The notes: generated from the letters alone by a model not told the origin. Counted from the first letter of the stretch, positions 9,943 through 23,044 are shown. The stretch: DNA of 64,000 nucleotides from Streptococcus sp. oral taxon 431 (GCF_001553685.1 NZ_CP014264.1:814001-878000); one strand, 5' to 3'. A program made the numbers and translations.

Positions 9943-9985
9943 AAACGAGAGGAATCTATCAATTAGGGGATTCTTCTCGTTTTTT
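9943..9985 (+). terminator. Terminator after the DJ-1/PfpI gene
   Basis: AACGAGA..GAATC pairs with GATTC..TCTCGTT, followed by a T-run. Ends the dinG-rodA-DJ-1 cluster. Confidence 0.8.
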
Positions 9986-10028
9986 ACTGTTAAAATAGAA
10001 GGAAATCGTCGCTTTTTTGATAAAAAAA

Positions 10029-10037
10029 TGCTATAAT
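10029..10037 (+). promoter_or_regulatory. Extended -10 promoter giving a leaderless HAD mRNA
   Basis: TGCTATAAT with the TATAAT at 10032-10037; the next ATG in the HAD frame is at 10045, 7 nt after the box, where transcription should begin. Confidence 0.7.
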
Positions 10038-10044
10038 GAAGGGT

Positions 10045-12569
<2,525 letters not shown>

Positions 12570-12605
12570 AAAAATTGGGAAATAGTTCCCATGGTTTGAA
12601 AAATA

Positions 12606-12614
12606 TGATATAAT
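12606..12614 (+). promoter_or_regulatory. Extended -10 promoter for ezrA
   Basis: TGATATAAT, about 37 nt before the ezrA start, leaving room for an ordinary leader with AAAAAGGAG. Confidence 0.65.
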
Positions 12615-12650
12615 CATTACAATTGTTTCATGTATAAAAAGGAGTTTGAT

Positions 12651-14378
12651 ATGTCTGATAATCTGTTGATTATTACTATGATTGCAATCGCGGCTCTTCT
12701 GATTATTGCATATGTTGTGGCAGTTTTGTTACGCAAACGCAATGAAAAGAGGCTGGCAGTATTAGAAGAAAGAAAGGAAGAGTTGTATAACCTTCCAGTT
12801 AACGATGAAGTAGAAGCTGTTAAGAATATGCATCTGATTGGTCAAAGTCAGATTGCATTTAGAGAGTGGAACCAAAAATGGGTAGACCTATCACTCAACT
12901 CATTTGCGGATATTGAGAATAATCTGTTTGAAGCAGAAGGGTACAATAATTCATTTCGTTTCTTGAAGGCTCAACACAAAATTGATCAAATTGAAAGCCA
13001 GATTACCCTTATCGAAGAAGATATTGCTTCCATTCGAAATGCTTTGGCAGATCTAGAAAAACAAGAATCCAAAAATAGTGGTCGTGTCTTGCATGCTTTA
13101 GATTTATTTGAAAGCCTGCAGAAAACAGTCGCAGAAGATTCTGAGAAATATGGTCAAGCACTTCCTGAAATTGAAAAACAATTGGAGAACATCCAATCTG
13201 AATTTTCTCAATTTGTGACGCTAAACTCTTCAGGAGATCCAGTTGAAGCAGCAGGAATTTTAGATAATGCTGAAAACCATATTCTCGCTTTGACACATAT
13301 CGTAGAGAGAATTCCAGCAATTGTTACTAAACTAACGACTGAACTTCCTGATCAACTTGAAGATCTAGAGGCTGGCTATCGTAAGTTGCTTGATGCCAAC
13401 TATCACTTTGTAGAAACTGACATTGAATCACGTTTACAGTTGTTGTATGAAGCTTTGAAAAATAACCAAGAAAATATTAAAAAATTGGAATTGGACAATG
13501 CTGAATATGAAAACACTCAGATTCAAGAAGAAATCAATGCTCTCTATAATATTTTCACACGAGAGATTGCTTCTCAAAAAGTTGTTGAAAACTTGTTGTC
13601 AACACTTCCAACCTACCTTGACCACTTAAAAGACAATAATCAAGTCTTGGTGAAAGATATCGAGCGTTTGAGCAAGACCTACTTGATGGCTGAGAGTGAT
13701 GTAAATCATGTTCGTCGTCTTCAAGTGGATTTGGATTCCCTAGAACTTACAGTTAGCGATTTGACTTCAGAACAAGAGGAATATTCAGAAGCTTACTCTG
13801 TATTGGAAGAACGTTTAGAAAATGTTCAAGCTACATTAAAAGAAATTGAAGATGATCAAGTTTCAGTGAGCGAACGTCTAGTACAGATTGAAAAAGATGA
13901 TGTTAATGCTCGTCAAAAGGCAAATGTTTACGTCAATCGCCTCCACACCATTAAGCGCTACATGGAAAAGAGAAATCTTCCAGGAATCCCACAGAACTTC
14001 TTGAAATTGTTCTTTGCTGCTAGCCATAGTACTGAGGATTTGATGGCAGAGTTGGAACAGTCACAAGTCAACATTGAGTCTGTCAATCGTATCCTAGAAA
14101 TCGCGTCACATGATATGGAAGTTTTGGAAACAGAAACATACAGTATCGTGCAATATGCTACCTTGACAGAACAGTTGCTTCAATATTCTAATCGCTACAG
14201 ATCATTTGATGAAGGGATTCAACAAGCCTTCCATGAATCTTTAGAAATCTTTGAAAATGCCTTTGATTATCAATCATCTTTTGAAAAGATTTCCCAAGCT
14301 TTGGAAGTTGCTGAACCAGGAGTAACAAATCGCTTTGTTTCTTCATATGAAAAAACAAGAGAAATCATTCGATTTTAA
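12651..14378 (+). CDS. ezrA: Septation ring formation regulator EzrA
   Basis: 575-residue protein with one N-terminal membrane helix (about residues 4-25) followed by cytoplasmic RKRNEKR and then five long helical, spectrin-like segments. EzrA links FtsZ rings to the wall-synthesis machinery and regulates Z-ring formation and division-site PBPs. The start at 12651 has AAAAAGGAG at proper spacing; the in-frame ATG at 12630 lies upstream of it. Own promoter visible. Directly followed by a dispersed repeat element that probably supplies the 3' end of the transcript. Confidence 0.95.
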   Translation: MSDNLLIITMIAIAALLIIAYVVAVLLRKRNEKRLAVLEERKEELYNLPVNDEVEAVKNMHLIGQSQIAFREWNQKWVDLSLNSFADIENNLFEAEGYNNSFRFLKAQHKIDQIESQITLIEEDIASIRNALADLEKQESKNSGRVLHALDLFESLQKTVAEDSEKYGQALPEIEKQLENIQSEFSQFVTLNSSGDPVEAAGILDNAENHILALTHIVERIPAIVTKLTTELPDQLEDLEAGYRKLLDANYHFVETDIESRLQLLYEALKNNQENIKKLELDNAEYENTQIQEEINALYNIFTREIASQKVVENLLSTLPTYLDHLKDNNQVLVKDIERLSKTYLMAESDVNHVRRLQVDLDSLELTVSDLTSEQEEYSEAYSVLEERLENVQATLKEIEDDQVSVSERLVQIEKDDVNARQKANVYVNRLHTIKRYMEKRNLPGIPQNFLKLFFAASHSTEDLMAELEQSQVNIESVNRILEIASHDMEVLETETYSIVQYATLTEQLLQYSNRYRSFDEGIQQAFHESLEIFENAFDYQSSFEKISQALEVAEPGVTNRFVSSYEKTREIIRF

Positions 14379-14387
14379 TCAAGTGAA

Positions 14388-14564
14388 GGCGGTGGGACAG
14401 AAATCGATAGACAAAGTCTCGATTTCGTAGTCCCAGCCCCGCGAAGATGATTAGGAGTTTTTGGAGTCTAAAAGACCAACAAAAAGTCCAATCAGCTACC
14501 GCGTTAAAGTTTGATTGCTAATAAAAAGTGAGGTAGGGATCTTTTGTCCCAACCTCTTTCTTTT
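14388..14564 (+). repeat. Dispersed intergenic repeat, copy 1
   Basis: About 177 bp beginning GGCGGTGGGACAG and ending in the hairpin GAGGTAGGGA / TCCCAACCTC plus a T-rich tail. A 5' hairpin (GGGAC..GAAATCGA / TCGATTTC..GTCCC) and internal inverted repeats suggest a structured RNA. The same element recurs at 43021-43200. It starts 9 nt after the ezrA stop and its last hairpin looks like a transcription terminator. Confidence 0.85.
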
Positions 14565-14605
14565 ACCGATCTTTTTCTAAAAAATGGACATTTTCCTATT
14601 TATCA

Positions 14606-14634
14606 TTGAAATTATAGGCATGATTTGATATGAT
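14606..14634 (+). promoter_or_regulatory. pgdA promoter (leaderless)
   Basis: -35 TTGAAA (14606-14611), 17-bp spacer, extended -10 TGATATGAT (TATGAT at 14629-14634). The ATG begins 7 nt after the -10 box, at the expected transcription start. Confidence 0.85.
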
Positions 14635-14640
14635 AAGACT

Positions 14641-16032
14641 ATGACAAAAAAAAGAACAAGCCGTAAAGTAAACGACAGAAAGAGAAGAAATTTGTGGATT
14701 ATTGTGGGGCTTCTATTCTTCACAATCTTAACATTAGGAGTAAGTATTGCTTATAAAGTCTTGACGAAGCAAGCTTTTGAGCAAAAAATTGAAGCACTGA
14801 AAAAAGAAAAAGATGATTCCTATTCACAAGGAAGTCAGAAAGATCATTTTCGTAAAGGGCAGGCAGAAATCATCACCTACTATCCTATGACGGGGGACAA
14901 GGTCATTACCCCTGTTCAGGATATCATTGTAAAAGATATCACGGATAAGGTAGAAGATAAGGAAGATTTGATCTTTTACTACTCTGAGAAAGCTTCTTCT
15001 TCTATCAAGGGTGTGGAGAGTCATCTTGTGAAAAAACAGGTCTATGATTTGAGTGATTCTACTGTTGTAGAATTAGAAAATACATCATTGGATCAGCTTT
15101 ATCTTAAGGAAGATGGGACCCTGTTTACTTTAGATCAGCTCTTTATAGATGCTAGCAAAGCCAAAGAAACAATTCTTGAGAATATCAAGTCAACGCTCCA
15201 AGATAAAAAGCTTGAACAAACTCTTGTTGATCAAGTAATAGCCGATTTTTTAGCTAGCGATTTATCATCTTGGAAGTTCGCATACAAAGATAGTCAATTG
15301 GTGTTATATCCAGTCAAAGCAACTAATAATGTAGAAGAAATAGCTTTACCTATTTCAGACTTCTTTGATGTTATCCAATCCTCCTATCTAACTGAAAAGG
15401 ATGCAGAACTTTATAAGAAGGCTCAGGTTGAGAAAAATAAAAAAGTAGTAGCTCTTACCTTTGATGATGGACCGGACGGAAATACAACACCACAGGCATT
15501 GGATATCTTGGCTAAATACAAGATTAAAGCAACTTTCTTTGTCCAAGGAAAGAATATTGCAGGTAATGAGTCGATTCTTAAACGTATGCAGTCTGAAGGA
15601 CATGAAGTTGGAAACCATAGTTGGAATCATCCAATTTTAACAAAGCTGTCATTGGAAGATGCTAAGAAACAGCTCACAGATACCGAAAACGCCATTACAA
15701 AAGTTCTTGGAAAAAGTTCTAAATTGATGCGTCCGCCATACGGTGCAATCTCAGATGATATTCGCAATAGCCTTGATTTAAGCTTTATTATGTGGGATGT
15801 GGATAGTTTGGATTGGAAGAGTAAAAATGAAGCTGCTATTTTAACAGAAATTCAACGTCAGGTAAGCAATGGATCTATCATTTTGATGCATGATATCCAT
15901 CAAACATCTGTTAATTCATTACCAAAGGTAATTGAGTATCTGCAGGGACAAGGTTATAGTTTTGTTACTGTATCAGATCTACTCAACACTCGTTTGAAGC
16001 CACATGAGATTTACTATTCTCGTAACCAGTAA
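14641..16032 (+). CDS. pgdA: Peptidoglycan N-acetylglucosamine deacetylase
   Basis: 463-residue membrane-anchored, extracellular deacetylase that removes acetyl groups from GlcNAc in peptidoglycan, protecting the wall from lysozyme. Basic N-terminus, one membrane helix (about 19-39), a non-catalytic region, then a NodB-type CE4 domain from about 265. Metal/catalytic residues are visible: TFDDGPD (Asp275-Asp276), HSWNHP (His326, His330), RPPYG, the late Asp in WDVDSLDW and LMHDIH. Same length and residue numbering as pneumococcal PgdA as I remember it. No Shine-Dalgarno; the promoter suggests leaderless translation. Confidence 0.95.
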   Translation: MTKKRTSRKVNDRKRRNLWIIVGLLFFTILTLGVSIAYKVLTKQAFEQKIEALKKEKDDSYSQGSQKDHFRKGQAEIITYYPMTGDKVITPVQDIIVKDITDKVEDKEDLIFYYSEKASSSIKGVESHLVKKQVYDLSDSTVVELENTSLDQLYLKEDGTLFTLDQLFIDASKAKETILENIKSTLQDKKLEQTLVDQVIADFLASDLSSWKFAYKDSQLVLYPVKATNNVEEIALPISDFFDVIQSSYLTEKDAELYKKAQVEKNKKVVALTFDDGPDGNTTPQALDILAKYKIKATFFVQGKNIAGNESILKRMQSEGHEVGNHSWNHPILTKLSLEDAKKQLTDTENAITKVLGKSSKLMRPPYGAISDDIRNSLDLSFIMWDVDSLDWKSKNEAAILTEIQRQVSNGSIILMHDIHQTSVNSLPKVIEYLQGQGYSFVTVSDLLNTRLKPHEIYYSRNQ

Positions 16033-16083
16033 GGTCATTGTCGGCAAATATTTAGAAAAAATTAAAAAAAGATAGTTTTAATC

Positions 16084-16112
16084 TTGACAAGTAGGGGAAA
16101 ACTTGATATCAT
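16084..16112 (+). promoter_or_regulatory. Promoter of the infC-rpmI-rplT operon
   Basis: TTGACA (16084-16089), 17-bp spacer, TGATATCAT with -10 TATCAT at 16107-16112. Predicted start near 16119 gives a leader of about 157 nt. Confidence 0.85.
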
Positions 16113-16118
16113 ATAAAA

Positions 16119-16275
16119 GTTGAGAAAAGCAGAAGTGAGAACTTCTCGCCTTGCGACTAACGTTGTCTGGCCCCTACGGATCAAATTTCAGAAATGAAAT
16201 ACAATCATGTAGTGCGGGTTTGCGTTAGCAAGTCCGCTCTTGTTTTTCTCTAAATTAAAAAAAGAGGTGAAAACC
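16119..16275 (+). ncRNA. L20-type leader with attenuator upstream of infC
   Basis: Non-coding leader between the operon promoter and infC. It has an early hairpin (GAAGT/ACTTC) and ends in a strong terminator hairpin at 16214-16237 (GCGGGTTTGC, loop GTTA, GCAAGTCCGC) followed by a T-rich run to about 16249. Position and layout fit the ribosomal-protein L20 autoregulatory leaders of Firmicutes, where excess L20 promotes premature termination. The assignment to that class is inferred from position, not from a covariance match. Confidence 0.75.
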
Positions 16276-16797
16276 ATAGCAAAGCAAGACTTATTCATCA
16301 ATGATGAAATTCGTGTACGCGAAGTTCGCTTAATCGGTCTTGAAGGTGAGCAATTGGGTATCAAACCACTGAGCGAAGCGCAAGCACTTGCGGACGAAGC
16401 TAATGTGGACTTGGTTCTCATTCAACCTCAAGCTAAACCTCCTGTTGCAAAAATTATGGACTACGGCAAGTTCAAATTTGAGTACCAGAAGAAACAAAAA
16501 GAACAGCGCAAAAAACAAAGCGTTGTAACCGTGAAAGAAGTTCGTTTGAGCCCGGTTATTGACAAGGGTGACTTCGAAACTAAACTTCGCAATGCTCGCA
16601 AATTCCTTGAAAAAGGGAATAAAGTGAAGGTATCCATTCGCTTTAAGGGGCGTATGATCACCCATAAAGAGATTGGTGCAAAAGTTTTAGCCGAGTTCGC
16701 TGAAGCAACTCAAGATATTGCTATCATTGAACAACGTGCTAAAATGGATGGACGCCAAATGTTCATGCAGTTGGCGCCAGCAACTGACAAAAAATAA
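16276..16797 (+). CDS. infC: Translation initiation factor IF-3 (likely ATA start)
   Basis: IF-3 binds the 30S subunit, prevents premature 50S joining and checks start-codon/initiator tRNA pairing. The two-domain protein is complete ([15 protein letters not shown], then linker [19 protein letters not shown], then C-domain). No ATG exists near the expected N-terminus. An AGAGGTGA ribosome site (16263-16270) lies 5 nt before ATA (16276), giving a protein starting AKQDLFIND and 173 residues long. In-frame GTG at 16267 lies inside that ribosome site, and TTG at 16240 lies in the attenuator tail. Rare starts are known for infC and serve autoregulation. First gene of infC-rpmI-rplT. Confidence 0.93.
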   Translation: MAKQDLFINDEIRVREVRLIGLEGEQLGIKPLSEAQALADEANVDLVLIQPQAKPPVAKIMDYGKFKFEYQKKQKEQRKKQSVVTVKEVRLSPVIDKGDFETKLRNARKFLEKGNKVKVSIRFKGRMITHKEIGAKVLAEFAEATQDIAIIEQRAKMDGRQMFMQLAPATDKK

Positions 16798-16829
16798 TTG
16801 TCAGAAAGTTAAATAAAGGAGAAAAAATC

Positions 16830-17030
16830 ATGCCAAAACAAAAAACACACCGCGCATCAGCTAAACGTTTCAAACGTACAGGTTCTGGTGGACTTAAACG
16901 TTTCCGTGCTTACACTTCTCACCGTTTCCACGGAAAAACTAAAAAACAACGTCGTCATCTTCGTAAAGCATCTATGGTGCATTCAGGAGATTTCAAACGT
17001 ATCAAAGCAATGCTTACTCGCTTGAAATAA
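16830..17030 (+). CDS. rpmI: 50S ribosomal protein L35
   Basis: 66-residue very basic protein ([18 protein letters not shown]...) of the large subunit. Second gene of the infC operon, 32 bp after infC, with a good AAGGAG ribosome site. Length and sequence are typical. Confidence 0.97.
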   Translation: MPKQKTHRASAKRFKRTGSGGLKRFRAYTSHRFHGKTKKQRRHLRKASMVHSGDFKRIKAMLTRLK

Positions 17031-17080
17031 TCGCGTATTTGTAAGTAAACAATTCTAGGAAATATTTGGAGGAAATATAA

Positions 17081-17440
17081 ATGGCACGTGTTAAAGGTGG
17101 CGTTGTATCACGCAAACGTCGTAAACGTATTCTTAAATTAGCAAAAGGTTACTATGGAGCTAAACACATCTTGTTCCGTACTGCAAAAGAACAAGTAATG
17201 AACTCTTACTACTATGCATACCGTGACCGTCGTCAAAAGAAACGTGACTTCCGTAAATTGTGGATCACACGTATCAATGCGGCAGCTCGTATCAACGGAC
17301 TTTCATATTCACAATTGATGCATGGTTTGAAATTGGCTGAGATCGAAGTTAACCGTAAAATGCTTGCTGACTTGGCTGTTAACGATGCAGCAGCTTTCAC
17401 AGCTCTTGCAGATGCAGCTAAAGCAAAACTTGGTAAATAA
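17081..17440 (+). CDS. rplT: 50S ribosomal protein L20
   Basis: 119-residue basic protein ([19 protein letters not shown]...) that binds 23S rRNA early in large-subunit assembly and in many Firmicutes represses its own operon through the leader RNA. Third gene of the operon, 50 bp after rpmI with a TTGGAGG ribosome site, followed by a terminator. Confidence 0.97.
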   Translation: MARVKGGVVSRKRRKRILKLAKGYYGAKHILFRTAKEQVMNSYYYAYRDRRQKKRDFRKLWITRINAAARINGLSYSQLMHGLKLAEIEVNRKMLADLAVNDAAAFTALADAAKAKLGK

Positions 17441-17448
17441 TTATTCAT

Positions 17449-17480
17449 AAGACTGGTGCAGGTTTGTTCCAGTCTTTTTT
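17449..17480 (+). terminator. Terminator of the infC operon
   Basis: AAGACTGG / CCAGTCTT hairpin followed by a run of T. Confidence 0.85.
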
Positions 17481-17497
17481 AAACAAAGGAGAAAAAA

Positions 17498-17884
17498 ATG
17501 GCTTCTAAAATGCTACACACTTGCTTGCGAGTTGAAAATCTTGAAAAATCAATCGCTTTTTATCAAGATGCTTTTGCTTTTAAGGAATTACGTCGTAGAG
17601 ACTTTCCAGACTATGCTTTCACTATTGTTTATCTTGGACTTGAAGGTGATGATTATGAGTTAGAGTTGACTTACAACTATGATCACGGACCTTATGTTGT
17701 CGGTGACGGTTTTGCTCACGTCGCCCTAAGTACACCTGACCTTGAGGCTCTTCATAAAGAACATAGCGACAAAGGCTATGAAGTGACAGCACCTAATGGA
17801 CTTCCAGGGACTCAACCAAACTATTACTTTATCAAAGATCCAGATGGATACAAGGTAGAAGTAATTCGTGAAAATTCATTATAG
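17498..17884 (+). CDS. gloA: Lactoylglutathione lyase / glyoxalase family protein
   Basis: 128-residue vicinal-oxygen-chelate protein made of two beta-alpha-beta-beta-beta halves. It would convert the hemithioacetal of methylglyoxal to the lactoyl thioester. Metal-ligand candidates are His7 in MLHTCLRV, the Glu in YELELTYN, the His in GFAHVALS and the Glu near the end in KVEVIRE, matching the glyoxalase I pattern. Good AAAGGAG ribosome site; the gene lies right after the rplT terminator and is closed by its own hairpin, so it may be transcribed by read-through or from a promoter I cannot define. Confidence 0.88.
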   Translation: MASKMLHTCLRVENLEKSIAFYQDAFAFKELRRRDFPDYAFTIVYLGLEGDDYELELTYNYDHGPYVVGDGFAHVALSTPDLEALHKEHSDKGYEVTAPNGLPGTQPNYYFIKDPDGYKVEVIRENSL

Positions 17885-17892
17885 TTCCTATC

Positions 17893-17918
17893 GAGTAGCT
17901 TCTATGCTACTCTTTTTT
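17893..17918 (+). terminator. Terminator after gloA
   Basis: GAGTAGC / GCTACTC hairpin followed by six T. Confidence 0.85.
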
Positions 17919-17936
17919 AGAATTTGTGGTAGAATG

Positions 17937-17945
17937 AAAGAAAAA
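17937..17945 (+). promoter_or_regulatory. Extended -10 promoter for the B3/B4 gene
   Basis: TGGTAGAAT 16 nt before the start codon's upstream GGAGG site. Confidence 0.55.
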
Positions 17946-17961
17946 GAATGGAGGCAAGGTC

Positions 17962-18672
17962 ATGAAAGTTCATGTAAAAGATGATTTTTGGCAACTATTT
18001 CCAGATGCTCAAATCTCTGTATTGGTGGTAAAAGGTCTCAACAATACTATTGATGAGAGTGAGGATCCCTATTTTAAAGCTTTACTGGATGAAGGAACCC
18101 AAAAAGCCCGTACTTTTATAACAGATGAAAATTTCACTCAGAATGAAGTGATTCAAGAATGGCGTCAGGCATTCACTAAATTCAAAACTAAAAAAGGTGC
18201 TCGTTCTTCTATTGAAGCCTTATTAAAGCGTGTGAGTCAAGGAAGAGAATTTAATCCAATAAATCCTTTGGTAGATATCTATAATAGCGTCTCACTTTCT
18301 TACGCTGTTCCTTGTGGGGGAGAGGATTTAGCTAAGATTGTTGGTGACTTATGTCTTGGAAGAGCTCAAGGAAATGAATCCTTCTTTCCACTAGGGGCTG
18401 AAAGTGATGCTCCAGCCTTAGCAGATGAAATTATTTATTTTGATGAACAAGGCGCGGTTTGTCGGTGTTTAAACTGGCGTGAAGCCCAAAGAACCATGTT
18501 AACAGAAGAAACCAAAGATGCTGTTTTAGTCATTGAAGCTATCAATGAAGAACAGGCATCACGAGCTAGGGAAGCAATGCTAGAATTACATACTAAAATT
18601 GAGGAATATTTTGGTATCAGTGGTAAGATCAGCCACTTGACAGCTACAAATCCTATCCTAGAGGTAGAATAA
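17962..18672 (+). CDS. B3/B4 tRNA-binding domain protein
   Basis: 236-residue soluble protein resembling the B3/B4 (editing) domain of the phenylalanyl-tRNA synthetase beta subunit, found as a stand-alone protein in Firmicutes. Visible features are the N-terminal DDFWQLFPDAQISVLVVKG, the central NPLVDIYNSVSLSYAVPCGG and the conserved PLGAE segment. By family analogy it could act in tRNA quality control, but no activity can be assigned. GGAGG ribosome site, own -10 box and own terminator suggest a monocistronic gene. Confidence 0.85.
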   Translation: MKVHVKDDFWQLFPDAQISVLVVKGLNNTIDESEDPYFKALLDEGTQKARTFITDENFTQNEVIQEWRQAFTKFKTKKGARSSIEALLKRVSQGREFNPINPLVDIYNSVSLSYAVPCGGEDLAKIVGDLCLGRAQGNESFFPLGAESDAPALADEIIYFDEQGAVCRCLNWREAQRTMLTEETKDAVLVIEAINEEQASRAREAMLELHTKIEEYFGISGKISHLTATNPILEVE

Positions 18673-18680
18673 TGAATGGG

Positions 18681-18712
18681 AATCACAGTTAATTCAACTG
18701 TGGTTCTTTTTT
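18681..18712 (+). terminator. Terminator after the B3/B4 gene
   Basis: Ten-base stem AATCACAGTT / AACTGTGGTT, loop AATTC, followed by T-rich sequence. Confidence 0.85.
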
Positions 18713-18731
18713 CTACAAGGGAAGAAAGAAA

Positions 18732-18761
18732 TTGTTTTTCTATTTTCTAAAATGGTATAAT
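18732..18761 (+). promoter_or_regulatory. dnaE promoter
   Basis: TTGTTT (18732-18737), 18-bp spacer, extended -10 TGGTATAAT (TATAAT at 18756-18761). Confidence 0.7.
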
Positions 18762-18789
18762 ATAAGAAGAAAAAGGGAGGTGATAGCGA

Positions 18790-21700
18790 GTGATTGCACA
18801 ACTTGATACAAAAACGGTTTATAGTTTTATGGAGAGTATGATTTCTATTCAGAAGTATGTTGACCAAGGGAAAGCATACGGCTACTCAGCACTTGGAATC
18901 ATGGATGTTGACAACCTCTATGGAGCTTATTATTTTATCAAAGAGTGCCAAAAGCAAGGGATTCAGCCCTTATTAGGTCTTGAGATGACAGTTCATCATA
19001 AGGAGGAACTCCTCAACCTTCGATTTTTAGCCTTGTCAAATCGTGGTTATCGAAATCTCATGAAGCTTTCGACTCTAAAAATGACAGGTAAAAAAGAATG
19101 GACTGATTTTTCTCCCTATCTAGAAGATGTTTGTGTTATTGTTCCCTATTTCCATGAAATAGCTCACTTAGATTTGGGACATGATTATTATATCGGAGTG
19201 TATCCAGATACAGCTCAGTCGAATTTTTCTCACCCCATTCTCCCACTTTATCATGTTAATTCTTTCGAAGTTGAGGATTTAGAAACGCTCCAAATGCTCA
19301 AGGCGATTAAGGAGAATGTGACCTTGCGAGAGGTGGATGTTCAATCGCAACAAGGCTTGTTTTTACCTGCTGAGCGTCTTGAACAATTTTTTGTAGAAAA
19401 GTTTCCAAAAGCTTTAGACAATCTATCTGAACTGATTGGAGCAACTACTTATGAGATTGATAGTAGTCTCAAGCTTCCTCGCTTCAATCCAGAGAGACCA
19501 GCTGTTGAAGAGTTGCGCGAAAGATCTATTAAGGGCTTGGAACTGAAAGGCTTACTAGATTCAGTTTATCAGGCTCGTTTAGAAGAAGAGCTATCTGTGA
19601 TTCATGATATGGGATTCGATGACTATTTCTTGGTTGTCTGGGACCTCTTACGTTTCGGTCGTTCTCAAGGATATTATATGGGTATGGGACGTGGATCTGC
19701 AGTTGGAAGTCTAGTGGCCTATGCCTTAGATATCACTGGTATTGATCCTGTAGCTAAAAATCTCATCTTTGAACGCTTTTTGAATCGTGAACGCTATACC
19801 ATGCCCGATATCGATATTGATATTCCTGATATCTATCGTCCTGAATTTATCCGCTATGTTCGTGACCGCTATGGCAGTATTCACGCTGCTCAGATTGTCA
19901 CCTACTCAACCTTTGGTGCTAAACAGGCCGTCAGAGATGTTTTTAAACGCTATGGTGTACCTGAGTATGAATTAACGGCTATTACCAAAAAAATCGGTTT
20001 CAAAGATACCTTAACAAGTGCCTATGAAGGTAATCTAGGCTTTAGACAACTGATTCAAGGTAAGATTGAGTACCAAAAGGCTTTTGAAATTGCTAAAAAG
20101 ATAGAAGGCTATCCTCGGCAAACTTCTATCCACGCTGCTGGTGTTGTGATTAGTGATAAAAATCTAACGGACTATATTCCTCTTAAGTATGGAGAGGATA
20201 TGCTCATTACCCAGTATGATGCTCATGGAGTTGAAGGAAATGGCTTGCTCAAAATGGATTTCTTGGGCTTACGAAACCTAACTTTTGCTCAAAAAATGCA
20301 GGAGCTCTTATTTGAAACTCAAGGAATTCAGTTAAGGATTGAGGAAATTGACCTTGAGGATAGGAAAACTTTAGCCCTCTTTGCAGCTGGGAAGACCAAG
20401 GGAATCTTTCAGTTTGAACAACCTGGTGCTATTCGCTTATTAAAGCGCGTGAAACCAGAAAGCTTTGAAGAAGTAGTGGCAACGACTTCCCTCAACAGAC
20501 CGGGGGCGAGTGACTATATCGACAACTTTGTGGCTCGAAAACATGGTAAAGAAAAGGTAACAGTCCTTGATCCTGTGCTAGAAGATATTTTAGCTTCTAC
20601 CTATGGTATCATGCTCTATCAAGAGCAGGTTATGCAAGTAGCCCAACGCTACGCTGGCTTTAGTCTTGGAAAGGCCGATATTTTACGTCGGGCTATGGGG
20701 AAAAAGAATGCTGCGGAAATGCATCAAATGCAAGAGAGTTTTATCCAAGGTGCCCTCGAAAAAGGTCATGGAAAGGAACAGGCTCAGCAGGTTTTTGCTG
20801 TCATGGAAAAATTTGCTGGTTATGGTTTCAACCGATCGCATGCTTATGCTTATGCGGCTTTAGCTTTTCAACTTGCCTACTTTAAAACACATTACCCAGA
20901 AATCTTTTATCAGGTCACGCTCAATTATGCTAGTGGAGATTATATTCTCGATGCCCTTGAAATGGGTTTTGAACTAACACCACTCTCTATCAATACAATC
21001 CCATATCAGGATAAATTGACAGACCAGACTATTTACTTGGGACTTAAGAGTATCAAGGGAATGCCTCGTGATTTTGCCTACTGGATTATCGAGCATCGTC
21101 CATTTAGCAGTGTTGAAGATTTTATCACACGATTACCCAAAAATTATCAAAAGATTAGCCTCTTAACTCCCCTAGTCGAGATTGGTTTATTCGATAGTTT
21201 CGAAAAAAATCGCCAAAAAATCTTATCCAACTTACCTACTTTATTTATTTTTGTGGAAGAATTGGGTAGTTTATTTGCAGATAATAGCTACAATTGGCTT
21301 GAGAGTGAGGATTTTACGCAAGTCGAAAAATTCCGTAAGGAACAGGAGTGGCTTGGGGTAGGTATCAGTCCGCATCCTCTATTGATCTTAGCAAAGAATC
21401 CTTTGTACCCAATTGTGAGTTTGTCTGAACTATTTGAAGGACAGACAGCTACAGTACTCGTTGAGATTCAGTCTATCCGAGTAATCAGAACTAAAAAAGG
21501 TGAAAATATGGCCTTTTTGAAAGTTAGTGATAGCAAATCAAATTTGGAAGTCACAGTTTTTTCTGACCAGTATCGCCAATTTAAAAATCTCTTACATGAA
21601 GGAAGATTCTACTACCTTAATGGAAAAGTACAGGCAAGAGATGGTCGGCTTCAATTAGTGTTAAATAATCTAAAAGAAGCAGTGAGTGAACGATTTTGGA

Positions 21701-21891
21701 TACAGGCTGCTGATCATGAACATGATACTGAAATTTATCATATTTTAGAGCAATATAAGGGAGAAATTCCAGTCATCATTCGTTACGAAAATGAACAAAA
21801 AAATGTCCTTTTACCGAGTTATTTTGTTGCAAAAGATGTTAGTTTACAGGAATCTTTAAGTCAGATAGTTATGAAAACGATTTATCGTTAA
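18790..21891 (+). CDS. dnaE: DNA polymerase III alpha subunit DnaE
   Basis: 1033-residue replicative polymerase of the DnaE (DnaE3) class, which in Firmicutes works with PolC, extending RNA primers on the lagging strand. The N-terminal PHP domain begins at residue 1. The palm has the acidic cluster MPDIDIDIPD, the fingers GMGRGSAVGSLVAYA, and helix-hairpin-helix and OB-fold regions follow at the C-terminus. No proofreading domain, as expected. Start is a GTG with a strong GGGAGGTGAT ribosome site 5 nt upstream; no ATG competes. Full length for streptococci. Confidence 0.95.
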   Translation: MIAQLDTKTVYSFMESMISIQKYVDQGKAYGYSALGIMDVDNLYGAYYFIKECQKQGIQPLLGLEMTVHHKEELLNLRFLALSNRGYRNLMKLSTLKMTGKKEWTDFSPYLEDVCVIVPYFHEIAHLDLGHDYYIGVYPDTAQSNFSHPILPLYHVNSFEVEDLETLQMLKAIKENVTLREVDVQSQQGLFLPAERLEQFFVEKFPKALDNLSELIGATTYEIDSSLKLPRFNPERPAVEELRERSIKGLELKGLLDSVYQARLEEELSVIHDMGFDDYFLVVWDLLRFGRSQGYYMGMGRGSAVGSLVAYALDITGIDPVAKNLIFERFLNRERYTMPDIDIDIPDIYRPEFIRYVRDRYGSIHAAQIVTYSTFGAKQAVRDVFKRYGVPEYELTAITKKIGFKDTLTSAYEGNLGFRQLIQGKIEYQKAFEIAKKIEGYPRQTSIHAAGVVISDKNLTDYIPLKYGEDMLITQYDAHGVEGNGLLKMDFLGLRNLTFAQKMQELLFETQGIQLRIEEIDLEDRKTLALFAAGKTKGIFQFEQPGAIRLLKRVKPESFEEVVATTSLNRPGASDYIDNFVARKHGKEKVTVLDPVLEDILASTYGIMLYQEQVMQVAQRYAGFSLGKADILRRAMGKKNAAEMHQMQESFIQGALEKGHGKEQAQQVFAVMEKFAGYGFNRSHAYAYAALAFQLAYFKTHYPEIFYQVTLNYASGDYILDALEMGFELTPLSINTIPYQDKLTDQTIYLGLKSIKGMPRDFAYWIIEHRPFSSVEDFITRLPKNYQKISLLTPLVEIGLFDSFEKNRQKILSNLPTLFIFVEELGSLFADNSYNWLESEDFTQVEKFRKEQEWLGVGISPHPLLILAKNPLYPIVSLSELFEGQTATVLVEIQSIRVIRTKKGENMAFLKVSDSKSNLEVTVFSDQYRQFKNLLHEGRFYYLNGKVQARDGRLQLVLNNLKEAVSERFWIQAADHEHDTEIYHILEQYKGEIPVIIRYENEQKNVLLPSYFVAKDVSLQESLSQIVMKTIYR

Positions 21892-21927
21892 AAATCAATG
21901 AAAATAAAAGAATTTTAACTTTAATTA

Positions 21928-22979
<1,052 letters not shown>

Positions 22980-22995
22980 TCAACTTTAACTAATC

Positions 22996-23004
22996 TGGTA
23001 AAAT
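22996..23004 (+). promoter_or_regulatory. Candidate second promoter before pyk
   Basis: Extended -10 TGGTAAAAT in the pfkA-pyk gap; may add to read-through from pfkA. Confidence 0.45.
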
Positions 23005-23044
23005 GACCATAAAAGGTCGAATTATATAAAGGAGTCACAAAATC

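Noticed and set aside
12571..12590. GGGAA/TTCCC hairpin after gyrB as a terminator
   Set aside because: The stem is only five pairs and no T-run follows, so termination there is doubtful.
16240..16275. TTG at 16240 or GTG at 16267 as the infC start
   Set aside because: TTG lies in the T-run of the attenuator and GTG is within the ribosome site itself; neither has an upstream Shine-Dalgarno.
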